Part shown: in pieces, positions 1 to 11,200 of the stretch
Numbering within the stretch: position 1 is the first letter of the stretch
Layout: each line of letters starts with the position of its first letter
Assembly: GCF_026342405.1 (NCBI RefSeq)
Contig: NZ_JAPEMU010000001.1
Coordinates: 1,798,001-1,862,000, forward strand
From: Kitasatospora sp. NBC_00240
GTDB lineage: Bacteria > Actinomycetota > Actinomycetes > Streptomycetales > Streptomycetaceae
Direction of reading: 5' to 3'
Length of the DNA: 64,000 bases
Notes under the pieces: model-generated
Told to the model about the DNA's origin: nothing
The model's input: the letters and a program-made list of their open reading frames with translations, nothing else
The model's database searches: none
Program-made: the position numbers and the translations under genes

Positions 1-422
1 GCTTCCTGGCACACCGTCCGCCAGGGCGACCCGCCACCGCAAGGGTGTCGGTCCTCCCAGGTCACACCCGCTTCGCCTGACCTGCCGCCGGCGGGGACGG
101 ACGCCGATCCCGGGCGCCCCCGTCCCCGGTGCAGGCCGCGTGCGAATGCCCGGCCACCGCGCCGGCTCCGAGCGAACGCGCCGGGCCCGAGGTCGCTCGG
201 AGCACAGGACCTTTCCTGGCGTCGGAGCGGTCCGGTGGCCGTGTTCACGGCGTGTGCGTTGGTGAGGCGTTGGTGATCAGTTGGTGATCCGCCCCAGGAT
301 CCGACACATGGCGTCCTGTCGCTGGGAGACGGCGCCGCCCGACCCACCGGCTACGGGGAACGCCACCAGCCACCAAGTACCAGCCACCAGCCACCAGCCA
401 CCACGTTGAGGAGAAGTCGCGT
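1..422. other. gene-free leader region with repeats
   Basis: I see no convincing gene here. Reading frames on both strands look like GC-bias shadows. It holds a triple 8-bp direct repeat at 258-287, annotated separately, and a low-complexity stretch at about 362-403 made of repeated CCAGCCAC units. The upstream half contains only GC-rich sequence in which I recognise nothing. Confidence 0.5.
258..300 (+). promoter_or_regulatory. putative SARP/AfsR-type operator and promoter
   Basis: GTTGGTGA occurs three times, at 258-265, 269-276 and 280-287, exactly 11 bp apart, so the copies lie on one face of the helix. Seven bases after the last copy is CAGGAT (295-300), a possible -10 element. Streptomyces antibiotic regulatory proteins (ActII-ORF4, AfsR) are known to bind heptamer direct repeats at 11-bp spacing whose last copy lies about 8 bp upstream of the -10. 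The geometry is visible; the regulator is inferred. It would drive the lipoprotein-exporter operon starting at 524. Confidence 0.45.
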
Positions 423-482
423 ATGTGCGCCAGCAGAGGAGTGACACGCCGCCGGTGCGGAGGCGCGGGACGCCGGTCGTGA
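423..482 (+). CDS. possible 19-residue leader peptide
   Basis: A strong ribosome-binding sequence (GAGGAGAAG, 408-416) sits about six bases before an ATG at 423. This opens a 19-codon frame ending in TGA at 480-482. The peptide begins MCASRGV, is arginine-rich and has two cysteines. It ends 41 bases before the lipoprotein start and could be a translated leader or a chance frame. I recognise no family. Confidence 0.25.
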   Translation: MCASRGVTRRRCGGAGRRS

Positions 483-523
483 GCACTTTCCCCTCGGCGA
501 CCTCACGAGAAAGCACTTCACAC

Positions 524-1501
524 ATGACCGCTATGTCAACCCAGTCGGGTCGCTCGTTCCGGGCGGCACCAGCTGCTCTGGTTCTCACCGTCTGCGCGCT
601 GCTGGGACTGAGTTCCTGTTCGCCGTCCGCCACGGACACCGGCGGCCGGGCCGCCCCGGCGACGTCCAAGGGTTCGGGCGCCGCGAATCCGGCAGGGGGT
701 CCGCCCGCCACGCCGCAAGGTGGCCTGGCGAAGGGACTGGCACTGCCCATGGCCGCCTACATGGAGAACTACGCGCAGCGCAGGACCATCAGTACGGCAG
801 TCGGCAGCCTCACCCACGACTGCATGGCGCGCTTCGGGTTCTCCTACTCCCCTCCGTCCTCGGAGGGGAGTCCGTCGAGCATCTACGACGACACCAACAT
901 GGCCCGCCGGTACGGGATCACCGACCGCGAGCTGGCCGCGAAGTTCGGCTACGGCCTCGGGGACGACTCCTACACGCCTCCCGCAGGACCGCGGATGACC
1001 GATGCGGAGATCGCGGTCTTCAGCGGTCACGTCGCCCTGAAGCCCGGTGCGGCCCCCGCGGCACCCACCTACAACGGCATTCCCGTCCCCAAGGAGGGCT
1101 GCCGCCGGGAAAGCCTGGACAAGGTCGGCGGGATGCTGGACACCACCCTGCCCGGCCGGCTGGACAGCCAGAGTCTGGACGCCTCACAGGCCGACCCGGC
1201 GGTGCAGGAGGCGCTGCACCAGTGGTCCCTGTGCATGGCAGGACGGGGCTACACCGTCGACGTGCCCTACAACGCGGACAAGCTCGCGCCCGGCGGCAGC
1301 GCCCAGGGGCCGTCGTCGGCCCAACTGACGGTCGCTCTCGCCGACATCGACTGCAAGGAGAAGACCGACCTGGTCGGAGTCTGGTTCCGGGCCGAGACCC
1401 AGGTGCAGAACCAGCTCATCGAGCAGAACCAGCTGGCGCTCAACGAAGTCCGCGAGCGCGTCTCCGCCGCCGTCAAAGCAGCTAGTTCAGTGACCGGTTG
1501 A
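524..1501 (+). CDS. secreted lipoprotein, unknown function
   Basis: A 325-residue predicted lipoprotein. The start at ATG 524 is chosen because GAGAAAG lies about 10 bases upstream and the reading begins directly with a signal peptide (an ATG at 533 is an alternative). After RSFR there is a hydrophobic segment ending in the lipobox L-S-S-C, with Cys32 as the lipidated residue, followed by an Ala/Gly/Ser/Pro-rich linker. The mature part is soluble and has further cysteines (HDC, EGC, LC and DC contexts) that could form disulfides. It is the first gene of an operon with the peptidoglycan-binding adaptor and the ABC exporter, so it is probably an outer-surface component or accessory of that exporter. 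I recognise no catalytic motif. Confidence 0.8.
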   Translation: MTAMSTQSGRSFRAAPAALVLTVCALLGLSSCSPSATDTGGRAAPATSKGSGAANPAGGPPATPQGGLAKGLALPMAAYMENYAQRRTISTAVGSLTHDCMARFGFSYSPPSSEGSPSSIYDDTNMARRYGITDRELAAKFGYGLGDDSYTPPAGPRMTDAEIAVFSGHVALKPGAAPAAPTYNGIPVPKEGCRRESLDKVGGMLDTTLPGRLDSQSLDASQADPAVQEALHQWSLCMAGRGYTVDVPYNADKLAPGGSAQGPSSAQLTVALADIDCKEKTDLVGVWFRAETQVQNQLIEQNQLALNEVRERVSAAVKAASSVTG

Positions 1502-1566
1502 CACCGACATTTCGGCCTCCCTCTTCCCTGGGCAGGTCACGGACCCGAATCGAGCGAACGAAGGAC

Positions 1567-3042
1567 ATGGACCTCACCGCCGTACCGTCGGAGGAAGCAC
1601 CACCGGTCGCAGGACGCCGGATCACCCGCCGCAGACGAGCCGTACTGGCCGCCGCGGTGGGCGCAGCCCTGGTGTCCGTCGGGGCGGTCGCGGGTTCCTC
1701 CTTCGTACAGTCCCCCGCACAGGCGGCGGCCGACACCCGGCCGCCGAAGGCGAGCGTGATCACCGCTGCGGTGGCCTCCCAGGTCTTGCGGAGCACCGTG
1801 GTCCTGCGTGGCACCTTCTCCGACGGGAAGAAGGTGTCCATCACGCCGACCTCGGTGGCTGCCACGGACGACAATCCGGGCGGGGCCGGCGCGGTCCTCA
1901 CCCGGGTGATGGTCAGGACCGGCGACGAGGTCACGGCCGGTGTGCCCCTCGTGGAGTACTCGGGGCGCCCGGTGTTCGCCCTCGAAGGGGTGCTGCCGAC
2001 CTACCGGGACCTGACGCCCGGGGAGAGCGGCGCCGACGTCGCTCAGCTGCAGAACGCGCTGAAGAAGCTCGGACATGACGTCGGAACGGACGAGCCCGGA
2101 AGGTTCGGGCCGGGTACCAAACGGGCTCTCAAGGCGCTCTACACGGCGATGGGATATCCCACACCCGTCACCGGAGCGACCACAGCGGCAGCGGTCAAGT
2201 CGGCGCGGCAGGAGGTCGACCGGGCTCGGGCCGCACTGCGGGAAGGCCAGCAGCCCGCTACCGCGGCCACCGGGGGTGCCTCCGCTCCTGCCGCTCCCCC
2301 GGCCGGCGGAGCCGATCCGTCGACGGGCGCCCGCCCGGGGGGCGGCGGCTCGGACCTCACAGGCCTGCGCCAAGGACTGGCCCGGGCGGAGGACGCGTTG
2401 GAGCAGGCGGAGCGCGTCGACGGCCCGATGCTGCCCGCCTCGGAATGCCTCTTCCTGCCGTCGTTCCCGGCCAGGGTGTCGGCATTGCCCCTCGAGGTCG
2501 GGGACAGCGTGAAGGGCCCGGTCCTGTCGGTGGCACAGGGTGAGATGCTGCTGACGGGGTCGCTGGACCCTGCCCAGGCCTCGTTGGTCAAGCCGGGAAT
2601 GCCGGTCCAGGTCCTCTCCGAGAGTCAGGGCCGCCAGGCCGACGGGACCATCGCGTCGGTGGGCACCCTGGTCGCGCCCGGCGACACGAAACAGGCCAAG
2701 GACGGACAGCCGACCGGACAACCGGCGCCCGCGGCCAACGGCGGCGCCGCCTACGTTCCGCTGGCCATCAGCCCGCAGTCCCCGTGGGACCGGCTCTGGG
2801 CCGGTCAGGACGTGCGGATCACCATCACCTCGGCGACCACGACCGGACCTGTCCTGGTCGTTCCCGTTGCGGCGGTCTTCGCCGGCGCCGACACCCGCAC
2901 CAACGTCACCACCGTCTCCCAGGACGGCACCCAGCGGCCGGTCAACGTCACGGTCGGGCCCTCCGCGGACGGCCTGGTCCAGGTCACACCCCTGGCGGAC
3001 GGCGAACTCGCGGCCGGCGACCGGGTGGTGATCGGGCAGTGA
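1567..3042 (+). CDS. peptidoglycan-binding membrane-fusion (HlyD-like) adaptor
   Basis: A 491-residue adaptor that would link the ABC exporter to the cell wall. The ATG at 1567 follows GAACGAAGGA closely; an upstream TTG at 1498 overlapping the lipoprotein stop is possible but has no ribosome-binding site. A basic RRRR stretch precedes one membrane anchor (about residues 25-46). A beta-rich lipoyl-like segment follows, then a PG_binding_1-type repeat at about 154-197 (ADVAQLQNALKKLG ... FGPGTKRAL). Next come two helical stretches split by an Ala/Pro/Gly linker, then further beta-barrel segments. This layout is known from actinobacterial adaptors paired with MacB-type ABC transporters. The GTGA overlap with the ATPase gene supports that pairing. 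Confidence 0.85.
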   Translation: MDLTAVPSEEAPPVAGRRITRRRRAVLAAAVGAALVSVGAVAGSSFVQSPAQAAADTRPPKASVITAAVASQVLRSTVVLRGTFSDGKKVSITPTSVAATDDNPGGAGAVLTRVMVRTGDEVTAGVPLVEYSGRPVFALEGVLPTYRDLTPGESGADVAQLQNALKKLGHDVGTDEPGRFGPGTKRALKALYTAMGYPTPVTGATTAAAVKSARQEVDRARAALREGQQPATAATGGASAPAAPPAGGADPSTGARPGGGGSDLTGLRQGLARAEDALEQAERVDGPMLPASECLFLPSFPARVSALPLEVGDSVKGPVLSVAQGEMLLTGSLDPAQASLVKPGMPVQVLSESQGRQADGTIASVGTLVAPGDTKQAKDGQPTGQPAPAANGGAAYVPLAISPQSPWDRLWAGQDVRITITSATTTGPVLVVPVAAVFAGADTRTNVTTVSQDGTQRPVNVTVGPSADGLVQVTPLADGELAAGDRVVIGQ

Positions 3043-3782
3043 CGCTGCTGCCCAGCACGGACGACGAGGCACCCGTGGCGCCGTCCGCCGTGGTCATCGA
3101 GCTCTCCGGGGTAGCCAGGGCGTTCCCGGGCAGCCCGCCGGTGCAGGCACTGCATTCCACCGACCTCACGGTGAGACAGGGCGACTACCTGGCGATCACC
3201 GGGCCCTCCGGGTCCGGGAAGTCCACGCTCCTGAACCTCCTGGGCATGCTGGACCGGCCCACCTCGGGCAGCTACCGGTTCTGCGGCTCGGACGTCCAGG
3301 AGCTGGACGAGGCCGGGCGGACCGCGCTGCGCGGCCGACGGATCGGCTTCGTGTTCCAGGCCTTCCATCTCATCGCGCACCGAACGGCCAGCGAGAACGT
3401 CGCCCTCGCCCAGCTGTACATCCCCGGCACCCGCCGTGACCGCCGAGCCGCCGCCGAGGCGGTTCTGCGCCGGGTCGGTCTGGGCCACCGGCTCGACGCG
3501 CTGCCCGGGACCCTCTCCGGCGGCGAACGTCAGCGCGTCGCCGTCGCACGCGCCTTGCTCAACGCTCCCGATCTGCTGCTGTGCGACGAACCCACCGGCA
3601 ACCTCGACTCGGCCACCGCGGAGACGGTCCTCGACCTGATCGACGGGCTGCACCGCGACGGGGTCACCGTCGTCGTCATCACTCACGACCCCACGGTCGC
3701 CGCACGCGCCACCCGAAGGATCACCATCCGCGACGGCCGACTCCGGCCGCGGCACGAGACAGCGGGGAGTCAGAGCGCGTGA
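3039..3782 (+). CDS. ABC transporter ATP-binding protein (MacB/LolD type)
   Basis: A 247-residue ATPase starting at GTG 3039, overlapping the adaptor stop by four bases. Walker A (GPSGSGKST, about residues 55-63), the signature LSGGERQRV (about 159), Walker B with LLLCDEPTGNLD (about 178-187) and the switch histidine in ITHD are all present, so it should be active. The GNLD and ERQRVAVARAL sequences are typical of the MacB/LolD/FtsE class, which powers export or extraction of substrates and not import. It pairs with the FtsX-like permease whose start overlaps its stop codon. Confidence 0.93.
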   Translation: MTLLPSTDDEAPVAPSAVVIELSGVARAFPGSPPVQALHSTDLTVRQGDYLAITGPSGSGKSTLLNLLGMLDRPTSGSYRFCGSDVQELDEAGRTALRGRRIGFVFQAFHLIAHRTASENVALAQLYIPGTRRDRRAAAEAVLRRVGLGHRLDALPGTLSGGERQRVAVARALLNAPDLLLCDEPTGNLDSATAETVLDLIDGLHRDGVTVVVITHDPTVAARATRRITIRDGRLRPRHETAGSQSA

Positions 3783-5083
3783 AGCCCACCACAGCCCTGC
3801 GAGGTCTCCTCGTGCGATCGCGGGCACGGCGGGAGCGCCGCTCCGCACTTACCCGCCTGAGTTTTCGCGACCTCGTCGCGGAGGCGGTGGCCGGCCTCGT
3901 CCAAAGGCCGGCGAGATCCGTCCTCACCATGCTCGGAACCGTGCTCGGCGTGGGCGTCTTCGTCGCCGTCCTGGCCCTGACCACGACCGTCACCCATCAG
4001 ATCGGCAAGTCCTTCGACGTCCTGCGGGCCACCACGGTGACCGTCACCGACGGGACTCCCGCCGCTCCGAAGAACGCCGCTCCGTCGACGGAGGTGGCCC
4101 GTACGGGGTTCCCCGCCGACACCGACGCCCGCCTGCGCGCCCTCGACGGCGTCGTCGACGGCGGTCTCTGGTGGGCAGTCCCGCTGCGCGGTCCGGTCAT
4201 CGCCACGAAACCCCTGGCGGCGTCTCCCGCGACCGGACGGCAGGGCGCCGGAGTCGGCCTCTACGCGGCCACACCCGGGACGCTCGCCGCGATGGAGCCG
4301 ACGCTGGCCAGCGGTGTGCTGTTCAACTCGTTCCACCAGGAGCGCGGCGAACACGTCTGCGTCCTCGGCTCGGCGGCCGCCCGGGCCCTGGGCATCACGC
4401 GGGTCGACAACCAGCCCGCCGTGTTCGTCAACAACACCGCCTACACGGTCGTGGGGATCATCTCCGACACCCGGCGGCTGCCGGAGTCCCTGCTCGGCGT
4501 GATCATCCCGGCCAGCACCGCGCTGACCGCGTACGGCGCCCCCGTCGATCGGCCCGCGCAGTCCGTCATCCATGTGCGCCTGGGCGCGGCCACACTCATC
4601 GCCCAGCAGGCCCCTGTCGCCCTGCGTCCCGATCAGCCCCGCCTGCTCAACGCCGAAGCCCCGCCGGATCCGCACTCGTTGCGCGACCGGGTCAGCACCG
4701 ACCTGTCCGGCCTCTTCCTGCTGCTGGCCGCCATCTGCCTGGGCGTGGGCGCCCTCGGAATCGCCAACACCACGCTGGTCGCCGTCCTCGAACGCACCGC
4801 GGAGATCGGACTGCGCAGATCGCTCGGTGCCCGACCGCGCCACATCGGGATCCAGTTCCTGGCCGAATCCACCGCGCTGGGCACGCTCGGCGGTCTGGTC
4901 GGCACCAGCCTGGGCCTGGTGACCGTACTCGCCATCGCCGTCGCCGAACACTGGAGCGCCGTCATCGAACCGGCCACCGTCCTGCCCGCGCCCTTCATCG
5001 GCGGTCTCGTCGGCCTCGTCGCCGGCTTCTACCCGGCCCTGCGCGCGGCCCGGATCGAGCCCCTCGAAGCGCTGCGCCGCTGA
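3779..5083 (+). CDS. ABC transporter permease, MacB/FtsX family
   Basis: A 434-residue permease starting at GTG 3779 within the ATPase stop (GTGA overlap). One transmembrane helix lies at about residues 47-69 (VLTMLGTVLGVGVFVAV). It is followed by a large extracytoplasmic MacB periplasmic-core-like domain and three C-terminal helices in the FtsX domain, with the usual conserved ERTAEIGLRRSLGAR loop between them. This four-helix layout is the family norm. With the adaptor and ATPase it forms a complete mechanotransmission-type exporter. The substrate is unknown; the lipoprotein or a peptide are candidates. Confidence 0.9.
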   Translation: MKPTTALRGLLVRSRARRERRSALTRLSFRDLVAEAVAGLVQRPARSVLTMLGTVLGVGVFVAVLALTTTVTHQIGKSFDVLRATTVTVTDGTPAAPKNAAPSTEVARTGFPADTDARLRALDGVVDGGLWWAVPLRGPVIATKPLAASPATGRQGAGVGLYAATPGTLAAMEPTLASGVLFNSFHQERGEHVCVLGSAAARALGITRVDNQPAVFVNNTAYTVVGIISDTRRLPESLLGVIIPASTALTAYGAPVDRPAQSVIHVRLGAATLIAQQAPVALRPDQPRLLNAEAPPDPHSLRDRVSTDLSGLFLLLAAICLGVGALGIANTTLVAVLERTAEIGLRRSLGARPRHIGIQFLAESTALGTLGGLVGTSLGLVTVLAIAVAEHWSAVIEPATVLPAPFIGGLVGLVAGFYPALRAARIEPLEALRR

Positions 5084-5215
5084 CCCTGTTCCGGTCGGCC
5101 CCCGTCCCCGGCGCAAGCGGCGTCGACCCACGGGCCGGCCGGAACAACTCCTGCCTGCGGTGCCGGCAGAGCCCCTCGGACCCGACGGGTCGACCCGGCA
5201 CCGTCAACCCCTAGC

Positions 5216-5235
5216 GTCGGCCGGTTCCGGCCGAC
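5216..5235 (+). promoter_or_regulatory. hairpin in front of the RHS gene
   Basis: A perfect 9-bp inverted repeat (GTCGGCCGG/CCGGCCGAC) with a 2-base loop lies just upstream of the AGAGAG ribosome-binding site of the RHS gene. It could act as a small terminator for the exporter operon, a mRNA stabiliser or a translational control element; nothing in the sequence decides between these. Confidence 0.4.
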
Positions 5236-5249
5236 AGTTGAGAGAGCTG

Positions 5250-8200
5250 ATGTATCGACACCCACGACCGGCCCTGGGCATACCAGGGACGGCACTACTG
5301 ACCATGGCCCTGGTGGCCGGGGGGCTCTCCGCGGTGAGTCCACCGGCGCGGGCCGACTCGCCCAAGGCGCCGTCGGCGACCTCGGCCGCCGAGAGCAATC
5401 TCGGCCCCGCCCAGGACGTCCTGCTGAACGGCTGGGGTGACGACGCGGGTTACCACCTGGACGTCGCCACCGGCGCCGGCGGCTACCACTGGAACGAGAT
5501 CGCGCTCCTGCGTCCCGGGAGCATCGAGGATGCCTCGTGGACCGGGTACCAGTGCGTCTCCGGCGACGGCAAGTTCGCTGCCGTCGCGGTACTTCCGGCC
5601 GGCGCGGTCAACCTGGCCGAGGCACGTGACCACGGGGCCTTCGCCTACTCGGTGGACCTCACCGCCGGCACCGTGAAGCCGGTGGCGAGCGGTGTGGCCC
5701 TGAAGTACCACTCCCCCGGCTGCGGTGTCGCACGGACGGCGGAGTTCACCGTCAACCCCGGTTCGGACCAGCGCACGACCCAGGTCCTGACGGTCGATCT
5801 GCCGTCCGGCACGATCAAGGAATCCGGCACGGTGGCCGGCCAGGTCACCTCCGTCGTGCCGACGCCGGACGGCCCGGTCGGCGCGCAGGGCGCCGCCCTG
5901 GTGAAGATCCCGCCGTCGTCCCCGGACGCCAAGCCCGTCGAACCCGTCACGCTGGCCCAGGTGGACGGCCTCGCCTACGACCTGCGCCCCACCGCCGACG
6001 GTGCGGTGGCCTTCGCCGTCCAGAAGGACGGCAAGTCGACGTCCTCCCTGATGCGCGCCAAGGACGGCAAGGTCTCCGCCCTGGGTGAGGGGCCGACTGC
6101 GACCCTGCGGCTGATGCAGGGTCGGGCCGGACAGCCCGTCGCCCTGGGCGCCACCAAGCTGGACGCCAAGTCGGGCCTGCGCAACGTCTCCACCGGCAAG
6201 CTGCCGCTCGGCACGGCGGAGGTCTCCCTGGACGGCGGCGCCGTGCTCGGAGCAGGTCCGCAGACGACCGCCTCCGCACCGCTGGTGGTCAGCACCGCGA
6301 AGGACACCCTGCTCAAGCGGGACGCCCCCGGTGCTTCCGCACCGGTGTCCAGTTCCCTGCCCGCGGCGGCTCCGGCCGCCGCCGGCGAGCCCGCCCCGCC
6401 CGCCGCCGGCGCCAAGAGCGCGCAAGCCGCTCCGGACGCGAAGGCACCGGAGGGTGCCGCGGCGCTCGCGGCGCCGATGGCCACGGCCGCTGCCGCGACC
6501 CCCAAGTGCGCGGTGGACCGCCTCGCGGAGAACCGTCAGGTGATGCAGCCCGGCACCGCGCAGGTGTCCTGGGCCGTCGAGATGGCCGAGCAGGGCCTGT
6601 TGACCGGCTCCACCTACACCCGCCCGGCCGGCTTCGCGAACCTGGGCCTGGCCGCCTACGCGCCCAACAGCGACTTCGCGCGGGTACCGCTCAAGCACCC
6701 GGCCGGTGACTCCTTCGACTCCGTACCCCGCTCGCTGTACCAGGCGATCGTGGCGCAGGAGAGCAACTACAGCCAGGCGTCCTGGCACGCCCTGCCCGGC
6801 ATCTCCGGCGGCGCACTGGTCGGCGACTACTACGGCGCCGGCGGCTCCATCAGCCACATGGACTACAGCAAGGGCGACTGCGGCTACGGCCTCGGCCAGA
6901 TCACCAGCGGCATGTCCAAGGGTGACACCAGCTACTCGGTCAACGGTCAGACCAAGATCGGCGTGGACTACCAGGAGAACGTCGCCGCCGGCCTCGTGAT
7001 CCTGGAGAAGACCTGGAACCAGCTCTACGACGCCGGGATCACCGTCAACGGCGGCAACCCGCGCTACCTGGAGAACTGGTACCTGGCCGCCTGGGCCTAC
7101 AACTCCGGCATCCAGCCCACCGCCGCCTTCGGCAACACCACCGGCTGCGTCCCCGGCCCCACCTGCACCAGCAGCGAGGGCAACTGGGGCCTCGGCTGGG
7201 CCAACAACCCCCGCAACCCGGACTACCCGCCGACCCGCGCGCCCTACCTGAAGACCTCCTACGCGGACGCCTCGCACCCCGCCAGCTGGCCCTACCAGGA
7301 GCGGATCATGGGCTGGATCGGCCAGCCGATCCTGCGCTTCAACCAGCCGGGGTACGCCAAGCCGGACTACCACGGCGGCAAGACCTGGCTGCAGATCCCC
7401 GCTGTCACCTCCTTCTGCACCGCCGACAACCACTGCGACCCCACCGGCGCCACCAACGCCAAGTACTGCACCCTCACCAGCCTCCAGTGCTGGTGGCACC
7501 AGGCGGTCACCACCATCCCGGACTGCGCGACGACCTGCGCCACCAGCTCCTACAGCGTCGGAGCCGGGTCCACCGAACCGGCCGTGGTCAAGCCGCATCC
7601 GCACCCGCCGACCTGCTCACTGGACTCGGCCAAGGTGGGGAACGCCGGCTACGGCGCACCGATCATCGTCGACGAGGCGCAGACCCAGCCACCGCTGAAC
7701 CTGGTGGGCTGCGGGTCACCCCCGAACTGGTCCCAGGGCGGCAGCTTCTCCTACGCCTACGGCACCAACGCCGCCGGTGACCCGATCGGGGCCATCGACA
7801 CCCACCAGCTGGGTGCCGGATTCGGCGGCCACATCCTGTTCACCCACACCGAGGACGGCTCCAACCCGGATCTGATCAACACCGGCACCTGGACCCCGAA
7901 CCTCCCCAAACTCCAGTACTACAAGATCAAACTGCACCTGCCGTCCACCGCGGCGACCGCCACCAACGTCGTCTACACGATCAACCCCGGCGGCGGGGTC
8001 GCACCGTGGAAGATCCGGGTGAACCAGAACTGGGGCACCGAGGAATGGGTCACCATCGGCACCTTCGCCATGCAGAACGGCGGCAACGTCAAACTCACCA
8101 ACAAGAGTGAGGTGTCCGGCGCCGGCAACATCAACTACGCCGACTACGACGTCGCCTACGACGCCGTGGCATTCATCCCCATGGGCGGCACCCCCGGTCA

Positions 8201-11200
8201 GCCGATCGGCGGCCCGCCGGGCGTCAAGGACGCTCCCAAGGGGAGCAACCCCTCCTTCATCCAGTGCGGTTGCGCCCGCCGGACCGCCGGCGACCCTGTC
8301 GACACCAGCACGGGATACTTCGGCGACCAGTTCACCGACCTCACCACTCCCGGCCGCGGCACGCCGCTCAACTTCACCCGGAGCTATGCGTCCGCCCTCG
8401 CGGACCCAAGTGGCCCCAACGGTTCCCTCGCCGTGGACGGCCCGTTCGGCTGGGGCTGGACATACTCCTACAACCTCAGTGCCAGCACCGACGGTGCCAC
8501 CGGCAACGTGACGGTCAAACAGGAGGACGGCTCGGAGGTCACCTTCGTCAACACGGCGGGCGTCTACGCGCCGTCCGCCCCGCGCTACAACGCCACGCTC
8601 ACCAAGAGCGGCAGCACATACACGTTCACCCGGAAGTCGAAGGAGATCTTCACCTTCGACGCGGGCAACGGCCGCCTCCTCGCCGAGACCGATCTGTCCG
8701 GCAGCAAGGCGAGCCCGGCCTATGCCACCACGATGGGCTACGACGGCAACGGTCACCTGCACACCGTCACCGACCCCGGTGGGCGGGCGTACACCCTCAC
8801 CTGGACCGGCAGCCACATCACCGGCCTCTCAGACGGGGCCGGTCGTCAGATCACCTACGGCTACGACGCGGACGGGAACCTGACCGACGTCTACGGGGTC
8901 GGGACGACCCGCACGCCGACGCTCAAGGACGACGACCACTTCCAGTACGGCTACACCGCCAACCATCTCGTCAACTCGATGCGGTGGCCCGCTCAGTTCG
9001 GATCCACCGCCACGCCCACGCCGGTCGTCGCGATGACGTACGACAGCGCCGGACGGGTACTCGTCCAGACCGACCAGCTGGGTCATGCAACGACGTTCAC
9101 CTACGGTCCCGACAGCGGTGGCAACCTGGTCGCAGGCCAGACCCTGGTGACCGATCCCGCGGGCCACAAGACCCTCTACACCTACCAGAACGGTCTTCTG
9201 CAGTCCGAGACCAAGGGGTACGGCAGCGCGGACGCCGGCACCACCAGCTATGCCTACGACCCCGTGAGCCTCGGCGTGACGGCCGCCACCGACCCGAACG
9301 GCAACCTTCAGACATTCACCTACGACGACCGCGGAAACCTGACCTCCGCCAGCGACGCCCGCGGCTTCACCACCGTCAAGTCCTACGACAGCAAGGACAA
9401 CCTCCGCCTGATCATCGACCCGGCCGGCCTGCAGAGCACCTTCAACTATGACGAAGCCGGTCACATCGCAACTGCGGGCGGCACCAACAGCGCGGACGAC
9501 GGCCATGGGCTGCTCACGAGCACCGTCCAGCAACCGGTCGACCAATCGCTGCCCGCCCGCACCACCAACACCTACTACGACGACGCCGCTCACCCGGGTG
9601 ACGTGACACGACTCGTCGACGCCCGTGGAAACGTGGCACGGAAGTCCTACGACACCACGGGTGCCGTGACCAGCGCGACGGACGAGACGGGCAAGGTCAC
9701 TCGCTACGGTTACGACAGCACCCGTGGTCTGCTCACCTCCGAGGTCTCACCGGTCGGCACGGCCGCGGGCACTCTGCCCGGATGCACCCCGCCCGCCAAG
9801 GGCTGCACCACCTACGCCTACGACATCCGGGGAAACCGCACCACGGCGACCGATCCGATGGGCAAGGCCACCAGCAGCACCTTCGACGCCAACAGCCGCA
9901 GGATCACCGGCACCGACGCCAACGGCCTGGTGACCCACTACGACTACGACGACGCGGGACACCAGACAGCGGTCACGCGCCCGGACAGCACCAAGACCAA
10001 GACCGTCTACAACCCGGACGGGACGGTCCAGCAGACCGTCGACGGCGCACAGGTGGTCACCAGTTACGAGTACGACGCTCAGGCCCGGCAGACCAAGCGC
10101 ACCGATCCGGCCGGCCGCGCCAGTCTGACCACCTACGACCCGGCCGGCCTGCGCAGGACGGCCACCGACCCGAGCGGCCGGGTGACGACCTTCACCTACG
10201 GTCCGAGCGGGCAGCCCAGCGCGGTGGCGTACTCCGACACGGGCACGCCCGGCGTGACCGACATCGAGTACGACGCCGCGGGACGCCAGGTCCTGATGAC
10301 GGACGGCACCGGTACGAGCCGTCGCGCGTACAACGCCTTCGGGCAGCTCACCTCGCAGGCGGACGGAGCCGGAAGCACGGTTGGCTACGGATACGACGAG
10401 AACGGCAACCAGACCGCGCTCACCTACCCCGGAACCGCCCAGACGGTAACCCGTACTTTCGACAAGGCGAACCGGCTCAGCACAGTGAAGGACTGGAACT
10501 CCAAGTCCACCACGTTCGGTTACGACGACGACGGCCACTGGCTCTCGACCGTGTTCCCCAACGGAACCACGGCGACCACGTCCCTCAACGACGCGGCTCA
10601 GCCGCTCAGTGACTCGCTGACCAAAAGCGGTGTGACCGTGGCCTCGGTCGCCTACACCCGCGACGACGGCGGCCGCGTCAGCGGTGAGACGCCGGCCAGC
10701 CTGCCGGGCAGTCCGCAGACCTACCAGTACACGCCCCTGAGCCAGCTCAAGTCGGCCACCACCGGCGCGACGACGACCGGGTACACCTACGACCAGGCGG
10801 ACAACCCGCTGCAGGTCGGCGCTGTCACGCAGACCTTCGACACCGCCAACCAGCTCTGCTGGGGGACATCCGCCACCGCGCCAGGCGGTCCCGCCTGCGC
10901 CGCACCGCCGGCCGGAGCAACCACGTACACCTACGACCCCCAGGGCAACCGGACCAAGTCCGACAACGGGACGGCAGCGACGAACTACTCCTACGACCAG
11001 GCCAACCGGCTGAGCAGCCTCAGCACGGGAGCGACAACCGCCGCTTTCACCTACAACGGCAGCGGACTGCGGACCCGGAAGACCGTCGGAACGACCACGA
11101 CCGACTACGTCTGGGACTCCTCCGAGATCGCCAACCTCCTGTCGGACGGGAGCACCAGCTACCTCTACGGGCCGGAGGGGGCGCCGATCGAACAGATCAC

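Noticed and set aside
5295..7604. 769-codon frame antisense to the RHS gene
   Set aside because: Low-complexity Gly/Arg/Val composition with no motif. The plus-strand frame has clear signal peptide and domain matches.
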